A DNA stretch of 64,000 nucleotides from positions 1-64,000 of the forward strand of contig CBDFHU010000013.1 in NCBI GenBank assembly GCA_965247375.1, in the 5' to 3' direction. This document shows, one piece after another, positions 58,915-64,000 of this stretch; position 1 is the first letter of the stretch, and the number at the start of each line of letters is the position of its first letter. This DNA comes from Arsenicibacter sp965247375. Its GTDB lineage: Bacteria > Bacteroidota > Bacteroidia > Cytophagales > Spirosomataceae. Position numbers and translations under genes: made by a program. The notes beneath the pieces were generated by a model, which was not told where the DNA came from, did no database searches, and was given only the letters and a program-made list of their open reading frames with translations.

Positions 58915-60306
58915 TTATTTACCCCACATCGCGTTGGCTGTTTCGGGGAAGAACAGGGTCAGCTCCGGCACTTTTGTGACCATCCGGCTGGCCCACTCCA
59001 CACCCTGCATCAGCGAATGATCCTGATTGCTGACTTCATATTTCCAGGCTCCGAAGCGGCCGCGTGAATAAATGCTGAACGGCTCCAGAGCAGGTAATAC
59101 GTCTTTCAGAATACCGTCGCGCTCAACGGAAGGAGTAGGATACCCATATTCAAAGGCGACATGAAAAGTAGATACCACGTCATCCGCCGATTCAATAAGC
59201 TGGTCTTCAATCAGGGCCTTAATAGTGTCCTGAATTAGGGTTTCGCGGTCAACCGGTTTGGCGGTTGATTCACTGGTTTCGGTCATCAGCGACCAGTATT
59301 CGCCGTCGGCCGGTACGTTGTTCGGGCTGTAGTTCGAGAACACCGTTACCCGGTAATACGGGCTGTTGGCTTCCGGGAAATACATCCAGCACATTGTTTC
59401 CAGCGATTTTTTCGGTTTGCCTTTGAGGCCGATACCGACCACATTCGTCGATGAATGTTTCAGACCCTGGGCTTTTTCGGTTACCGTACTGTCCAGTCCG
59501 TCAACCAGGCGCGTGAAAATATCGACCGGCATCGTATTGAGCAGGTGTTCGTATTCGATCTCTTCGCCGTTGGCAAGGGTCAGTTTTTTGGCCGGTGCAT
59601 TAACGCTGGTAACGGCGGCGTTCAGTTTAATGTATTCGCGGCCGACCAGATCACCGACGGATTCCCAGATACCGCCTGTTCCGCCGTGTTTAGGAAACTG
59701 AAACGTCGAGTTCGGTCCCCAGGAGTAATCTTCCTGATTGAAGATAATATTTTTGGTTACCCGCGCCAGGTCAGTCACCGCCACGCGTTCCCCGACCCAG
59801 ACTGCGTTCATTTCTTCGGCGGGGTAGGCCCAGACCTTGAAATTGTAAGGGAACATAAACGTGTCGGCCAGACCAGGTCCGAACGTTTGCAGAATCCACT
59901 CGCGGAAGTTAGCCGGTTTGCGGTTGACCGGGAATTTATAATTCTGGATAATGCCTTCGAGGCATTTCCACATCGTTTCCGGCTTCAGGTACTTGATGTT
60001 ATTCTGGAAGGGATACGGCACAAACCGGTCTTCGATCCAGACCCATGATTCACGCTGATGCGTCAGCCAGCCGTCTTCGCCGAGGGCTTTGCGCATCAGA
60101 TCGTCAAAATACGAATAGTGAGAAAACTGAACGTGGCCGCCAACGTCCCAGACAAAGCCCTTTTCGTCGACGAAGCTTTTGGCTAAGCCACCGATACGGT
60201 CTTCTTTTTCCAGCACGATAAAGTCTGTAATACCAAGCTCTTTGAGTCGATATGCTGCTCCTAAGCCGGTCGGGCCGGAGCCAATGATCACATATTTATG
60301 CTTCAT
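58915..60306 (-). CDS. FAD-dependent UDP-galactopyranose-mutase-like / protoporphyrinogen-oxidase-like flavoprotein
   Basis: A 463-residue NAD(P)-binding Rossmann amine-oxidase-like protein. FAD motif YVIIGSGPTGLGAAYRL (5-21), EKEDRIGGLAKS near 36, GGHVQFSH near 60. Resembles enzymes acting on nucleotide sugars or lipid-linked sugars in exopolysaccharide clusters. It follows the glycosyltransferase gene by 2 bp. Oxidising or isomerising a sugar-lipid is inferred. Confidence 0.82.
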   Translation of the reverse strand: MKHKYVIIGSGPTGLGAAYRLKELGITDFIVLEKEDRIGGLAKSFVDEKGFVWDVGGHVQFSHYSYFDDLMRKALGEDGWLTHQRESWVWIEDRFVPYPFQNNIKYLKPETMWKCLEGIIQNYKFPVNRKPANFREWILQTFGPGLADTFMFPYNFKVWAYPAEEMNAVWVGERVAVTDLARVTKNIIFNQEDYSWGPNSTFQFPKHGGTGGIWESVGDLVGREYIKLNAAVTSVNAPAKKLTLANGEEIEYEHLLNTMPVDIFTRLVDGLDSTVTEKAQGLKHSSTNVVGIGLKGKPKKSLETMCWMYFPEANSPYYRVTVFSNYSPNNVPADGEYWSLMTETSESTAKPVDRETLIQDTIKALIEDQLIESADDVVSTFHVAFEYGYPTPSVERDGILKDVLPALEPFSIYSRGRFGAWKYEVSNQDHSLMQGVEWASRMVTKVPELTLFFPETANAMWGK

Positions 60307-60308
60307 GA

Positions 60309-61073
60309 TTATAAGGTAGTCACCGGTTCAGGCTGGCGTATTGCCTTGACCTTACGGTTTAGATCCAGCCGGAACTGTGCTAATTCGCGGAAGCTCTGCA
60401 TGCACACTTTCAGCAGCTTCCACTTCAGAATAGAGACGGTTCCTGTCTGGCGTTCTTTGTGCGTAATGGGGATATCAAACAGATTACAGCCGGCTTTCTT
60501 CGCCATCACGGCCAGGAAGATATTCGGTGCAAACGGTTCCGGGTCCGGCAATTGGGCCAGCAGTTTTTTCAGGAAACTGCCTTTGATCAGCCGGAAAGGA
60601 ATATTGCTGTCAGAGATAAAGGTTCCGTAGATAGCGGCAATACTATATTGCAGGATCCGCGTGATGATCAGACGGGCACCGGCATCGTGACGAACCTGCC
60701 GGTATCCCAGAATAAACGGGGATTCATGGCGTTTGGCCCAGAGCTTCATGAAGTCATCCGTAACAAACTGGTCGTCGCTATCTGTCTGGAACACGTACTC
60801 AGAGTCAAGTGCAACCGCCTGCCGGTAGCCATTCACAACGGCATTACCGTGGCCACCGTTTTTCTGGTTAACGACGAACAGCTTAGGGTATTTGTCTTTG
60901 ATCTGATCCAGGATTTCGCCTGTACGGTCTTTTGAGCCGTCGTTAATCACGATCAGCCGGGTATTATCTGCGGGAAATTGCCGGTCTAGCATACCGGTCC
61001 ATTGCTCAACAACAAGTTCGATGCACTCTTCCTCATTATAGGCCGGCATCACGATTGACAGCAAAATACTCAT
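60309..61073 (-). CDS. Family 2 glycosyltransferase (polyprenol-linked type)
   Basis: A 254-residue GT2/GT-A enzyme: LSIVMPAYNEEECIELVV (4-20), VINDGSKDRTGEI near 42, QTDSDDQF near 93 (DxD-type metal motif). Resembles dolichol-phosphate-mannose-synthase-like transferases but without the membrane extension. ATG 61073 (MSILLSI) is preferred over 61133. Operonic with the flavoprotein. A perfect -7 element lies about 100 bp upstream. Confidence 0.88.
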   Translation of the reverse strand: MSILLSIVMPAYNEEECIELVVEQWTGMLDRQFPADNTRLIVINDGSKDRTGEILDQIKDKYPKLFVVNQKNGGHGNAVVNGYRQAVALDSEYVFQTDSDDQFVTDDFMKLWAKRHESPFILGYRQVRHDAGARLIITRILQYSIAAIYGTFISDSNIPFRLIKGSFLKKLLAQLPDPEPFAPNIFLAVMAKKAGCNLFDIPITHKERQTGTVSILKWKLLKVCMQSFRELAQFRLDLNRKVKAIRQPEPVTTL

Positions 61074-61173
61074 CTGGTCTCTGGAGTACGATTGGCTCCG
61101 CTTTTGGATACACACCAATCGGGTGTACACCATCGAAGAACCCTGACTCTTTTATCTATTGATAATGATTGTG

Positions 61174-61181
61174 CAAATATA
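61174..61181 (-). promoter_or_regulatory. Glycosyltransferase-operon promoter (-7 element)
   Basis: TATATTTG on the minus strand matches TAnnTTTG exactly, about 100 bp upstream of ATG 61073. Confidence 0.6.
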
Positions 61182-61262
61182 GCTAATTGTTAGCCGTAAG
61201 TCTGTGAAGAAAATTGGACTTTATCAAGCGGCCGGTTCCCATAACCTTACTATTCCCCTTAC

Positions 61263-62414
61263 TTAATACGAAAATTTATCTTTCAGCGAGTTAACAGGCT
61301 TTTCGATGATAAACCACGATAACGTTGCCAGTAAAACCGTTAACCCGTAGAAATAACACAATTTTACCATTGGTGTACTTGTCAGGAAAGGCAGGAGGGA
61401 GACTGCTTTATTCCAGACACGTAAGGTGATATAGGTGGGCTGTGTATGGTAATAATTGAAAATCAGGTTATGGAAAAGGTACAAACCATAGCTGATCTGG
61501 CCCAGATAGACGCTCACCCGATTGGTTAGCAGTAATTTAACCGGGCCGCCGAAGCCAACCACGGCCCGGCCGATCAGAAACATACAGAACAGCGAGGTAA
61601 CAAACCGGTCCGTAATGTCAGTAGCGATATTACGGGAGGCATTATCCGCCGTTCCCGGCAGTATTTTCATCAGGTAGATATTCAGGGCATATAGTACAAA
61701 ACTGAGGAGCAGCAGTCCGTTGCTGGTCACCAGTCTGTTAAATTGTTCGCGCTTGTTAACCATCAGCCAGGCCAGTATGCCGCCCAGTCCGAAGGCGTCG
61801 AGACAGGTAGGCATCAGTACGAACTGAGCCATCCAGGGGGCCTGCGTTACAAACAAAGCAACCCGCAGGAGGAACGAAGCGGCAATCAGTGTAAACAGTG
61901 TCCGCAGCAGGTACCGGCCCGGAATGAAGAGCACCAGAAAAGGGAAAAAGATATAAAACTGTTCTTCGACCGCCAGCGACCATAAGTGGTCAATAGCACC
62001 CAGCCAGGTCTGATGAGCCACGATCCAGATATTCTGGGTATAGGTCATTAACCAGCCGAACGCCATGCGTACCGACTGGAAGTTGATCAGGGTCAGTACG
62101 AGAATCGTCAGGTAATACACCGGGAAAATGCGCAGGCTCCGGCGGATAAAAAAGGCTTTAAGCGAGTGTCCGTGTCCGCGCCCGAGCCGTTCATCATGCT
62201 GCTGGCTGGTGATCAGGATGCGGGTGATCAGAAAGCCGCTCAGGACAAAAAACAGATTTACCCCGAAATAGCCCAGCGGTAACTGATTTTGCTCCCCCAG
62301 CCAGTGGTCGAACATGACCAGGGTGACGGCAATAAACCGTAAACCATCCAGCTGAACAAGGTAGTTCTTCTGTTTTTGAATTGTGTCTATGGACTGACGG
62401 GCATTCGGCTGCAT
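61263..62414 (-). CDS. Acyltransferase 3 (OafA/YrhL-type) membrane protein
   Basis: A 383-residue protein with about ten helices. LDGLRFIAVTLVMFDHW (about 23-39) carries the conserved Arg and His of the family, FGVNLFFVLSGFLITRIL follows, and WSLAVEEQFYIFFPFLV near 145 is the second signature. Transfers acyl groups, usually acetyl, to surface polysaccharide or lipid. Starts 9 bp after the next gene ends, so it is in an operon with it. Confidence 0.9.
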   Translation of the reverse strand: MQPNARQSIDTIQKQKNYLVQLDGLRFIAVTLVMFDHWLGEQNQLPLGYFGVNLFFVLSGFLITRILITSQQHDERLGRGHGHSLKAFFIRRSLRIFPVYYLTILVLTLINFQSVRMAFGWLMTYTQNIWIVAHQTWLGAIDHLWSLAVEEQFYIFFPFLVLFIPGRYLLRTLFTLIAASFLLRVALFVTQAPWMAQFVLMPTCLDAFGLGGILAWLMVNKREQFNRLVTSNGLLLLSFVLYALNIYLMKILPGTADNASRNIATDITDRFVTSLFCMFLIGRAVVGFGGPVKLLLTNRVSVYLGQISYGLYLFHNLIFNYYHTQPTYITLRVWNKAVSLLPFLTSTPMVKLCYFYGLTVLLATLSWFIIEKPVNSLKDKFSY

Positions 62415-62423
62415 AGCGACGTG

Positions 62424-64000
62424 TTAAAGCGAGGTAAAAATAACGGTTCGGCTGGTCATGGCAAGCCGGATCCGGTGATTCTGCCGGGTCAGGATACCGA
62501 TGCGGTATTGGCCGGGCTCCAGCTTTTCCTTAAGCACCTGGGCGTAAAAATGGCCGGGCGTAAAATACTGGTCAAAACCGGTGATAGCAGCCGGAGCAGG
62601 CCGCACCGGCCGGGCCGGAAACAGATAGGTATGTTCCGGACTTTTAAAGAGCAGATACGATCCGTCGGTGGGCTGATCAACGGTCGGGTTAATGGCGTCA
62701 TCTTTGGTGATGTTGTACATAAACCGCTGCTCGCTGAAGGTATTCAGCTGTCCGGTAACGGGGGCTTGTAACAGGTATTTGTTCGTCAGAACCGGTACTT
62801 CCCCGATAAAAAACGGCTGTTCGGTCGGCTTAAATACGCTTTGTATGGCCAATTGCCGGTCCGGAGGGGTGTTGGCGAGAAAGTTGAAGTATTCAGCAAC
62901 CGTGCGCCGGTGCTGGTTGATGATTCCTTCGAGACAGAGGTAATCTGATAAAAGGCTTTGTACAATTACCAGGGCACTGATGAGACCAATCGGACGGAGC
63001 ATATACGTTCTGACCGTGTGAAGCCACAGCAGATAGATAACGCTCAGGGCAAACGGCGAATAAATCTTATAGCGACCCTGCAGCATGTAGGCTGGCCCTG
63101 CGAAACCAACCCTGGAATAAACCGTTATGGCGGTAGTTGCCAGTAGAAACAACAGGCAGCCAAGGCTAAACGCCAACAAGGGTGTTTGTTGGTTATGCTG
63201 CCAGGTCTTGCGGTATCGTATCAGAAAATACAGGGCTGAACCCACCACAATGGCGCCTAACAACATAGTCAGCCACAGCGGGTTTTCATAGCCCAGTGCG
63301 GCTGAGCCTGAATACGGATACGGATCGGCAAAGGCGCCCAGGAAAACAAAAAATGCCTTGATCCAGTCGATAAACGGGTAGTTGAAAGGCGACGGGAAAA
63401 ACGTAACCCGATTGTAGTTTGCAAAGTAGCCCGCCAGTGAACCTGCGGTTACCAGCCCCCAAAGCAGCATAAACCGCCACTGCTTCTGATAGGCGAGAAC
63501 CAGCAAACCGGCAATCAGCACAAGAGCGCCGTTGCCGCTGGTAAAGGTAGCGATCACGCCCAGTCCCAGGGCCAGAAACCGGCCGGTAACTGTATTTTGT
63601 GCCAGTACAAAAAAAGCTCCGGCTGCAAACGCCAGAATCCAGAAGTTCTGGATCGAGGCCATGCCCCAGATCAGATTTTCGTGCGACTGGAGGGTAAACA
63701 GTAAAAATGGTACGGGCAGGAAATACCCCAGTGGCAGACGTAACTGTTTAAAAACCGCTGTTAAGATACCCGGCAGGATCAGCAATCCGGCAAAGCCGAT
63801 AAACGGCAGATGCGCATAATTAAGCGATCCGGTAAGTTTTGTATAAGCCGCAAAGATGATTCGGGTCCAGACAATGCGGTGCTCCCAGTGCTGGTCGAAT
63901 AAATGGTTGATTTTCTGCCGCAGCGATCCTGCTTTCAGATTGAGCAAATGTTCCTGTACCAGATAGTCATCCCAGTAAGGCAGGTTGACGGCATACCGGC
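62424..64000 (-). CDS. Multi-spanning membrane protein (partial), glycosyltransferase-like
   Basis: At least 525 residues, open to the right edge, where the frame continues upstream as RYAVNLPYWDDYLVQEHLLN, so the start is beyond the window and an apparent start at 63947 (TTG) is internal. About ten hydrophobic helices (for example LPFIGFAGLLILPGIL; FLALGLGVIATFTSGNGALVL; PLLAFSLGCLLFLLATTAITVY), then a soluble C-terminal domain. It resembles GT-C-type or DUF6056-like envelope proteins. Function unknown; operonic with the acyltransferase. Confidence 0.7.
   Translation of the reverse strand, partial: RYAVNLPYWDDYLVQEHLLNLKAGSLRQKINHLFDQHWEHRIVWTRIIFAAYTKLTGSLNYAHLPFIGFAGLLILPGILTAVFKQLRLPLGYFLPVPFLLFTLQSHENLIWGMASIQNFWILAFAAGAFFVLAQNTVTGRFLALGLGVIATFTSGNGALVLIAGLLVLAYQKQWRFMLLWGLVTAGSLAGYFANYNRVTFFPSPFNYPFIDWIKAFFVFLGAFADPYPYSGSAALGYENPLWLTMLLGAIVVGSALYFLIRYRKTWQHNQQTPLLAFSLGCLLFLLATTAITVYSRVGFAGPAYMLQGRYKIYSPFALSVIYLLWLHTVRTYMLRPIGLISALVIVQSLLSDYLCLEGIINQHRRTVAEYFNFLANTPPDRQLAIQSVFKPTEQPFFIGEVPVLTNKYLLQAPVTGQLNTFSEQRFMYNITKDDAINPTVDQPTDGSYLLFKSPEHTYLFPARPVRPAPAAITGFDQYFTPGHFYAQVLKEKLEPGQYRIGILTRQNHRIRLAMTSRTVIFTSL

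Noticed and set aside
63945..63947. TTG as start of the last gene
   Set aside because: The frame continues upstream to the window edge with protein-like sequence, so the gene is partial.

Overview
The window looks like chromosome of a Bacteroidota, order Cytophagales, most likely a Spirosoma/Rudanella-type member of the Spirosomataceae. This is inferred from gene content: a parA-parB-DUF5683-dapB-lepB block, a fused IcmF mutase, a Bacteroidetes-type rha operon, promoters of the TAnnTTTG type and few Shine-Dalgarno sites. I see no rRNA, tRNA, CRISPR array, prophage or insertion sequence.

Layout. (1) 1-8124: L-rhamnose use. A secreted glycoside hydrolase (cut by the left edge), kinase rhaB (carrying two frameshifts), isomerase rhaI, a GntR-type regulator, a fused aldolase-dehydrogenase and the symporter rhaT. 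(2) 8.1-18.2 kb: guaA, a RES/Xre toxin-antitoxin pair, an FtsX-type permease, icmF, a NIPSNAP protein and an alditol-oxidase-like flavoprotein. (3) 18.3-36.5 kb: a large sulfur island. It has rhodanese, sulfide:quinone reductase, a split YeeE/YedE transporter with an OprD-like porin, OsmC, two persulfide-dioxygenase/rhodanese fusions, a SoxB-like/DsrE/TsdA operon, TauE/SafE, small membrane proteins, a second DsrE-like protein, DUF983 and a Crp/Fnr regulator. A GMC oxidoreductase pair sits inside it. (4) 36.7-41.2 kb: an RND efflux pump and its adaptor. (5) 41.4-49.3 kb: housekeeping genes (parAB, dapB, lepB, ung, apaG), a methyltransferase and a cytochrome/copper-monooxygenase-like lipoprotein. 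(6) 49.4-56.1 kb: DEAD-box helicase, NYN-cold-shock protein, hisB, an acyltransferase and an SGNH lipoprotein. (7) 56.1-64 kb: envelope and polysaccharide genes, the last cut by the right edge.

The main finding is a regulon readable directly from the DNA. Ten copies of the palindrome GTGA-N6-T(C/T)AC occur between 18.3 and 36.6 kb, each upstream of a sulfur gene or of the Crp/Fnr gene itself. In every case the box centre is 29.5 bp from the first base of the -7 position (TAnnTTTG-like), which puts the box near -41.5, the class II activator position. The Crp/Fnr protein has the CRP-type recognition residues (R-E-x3-R) that read GTGA. It lacks the obvious cAMP pocket and has a Cys77/Cys83/Cys84 cluster there. 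I propose that it senses sulfane sulfur or persulfide and switches on uptake, oxidation and detoxification of reduced sulfur.

Secondary observations: families of intergenic palindromes between convergent genes (one 44-bp inverted repeat contains both neighbouring stop codons), a thioredoxin gene remnant, an EF-hand loop in the cytoplasmic loop of the RND pump, a CX4CH heme motif, and a helicase gene with a long leader.
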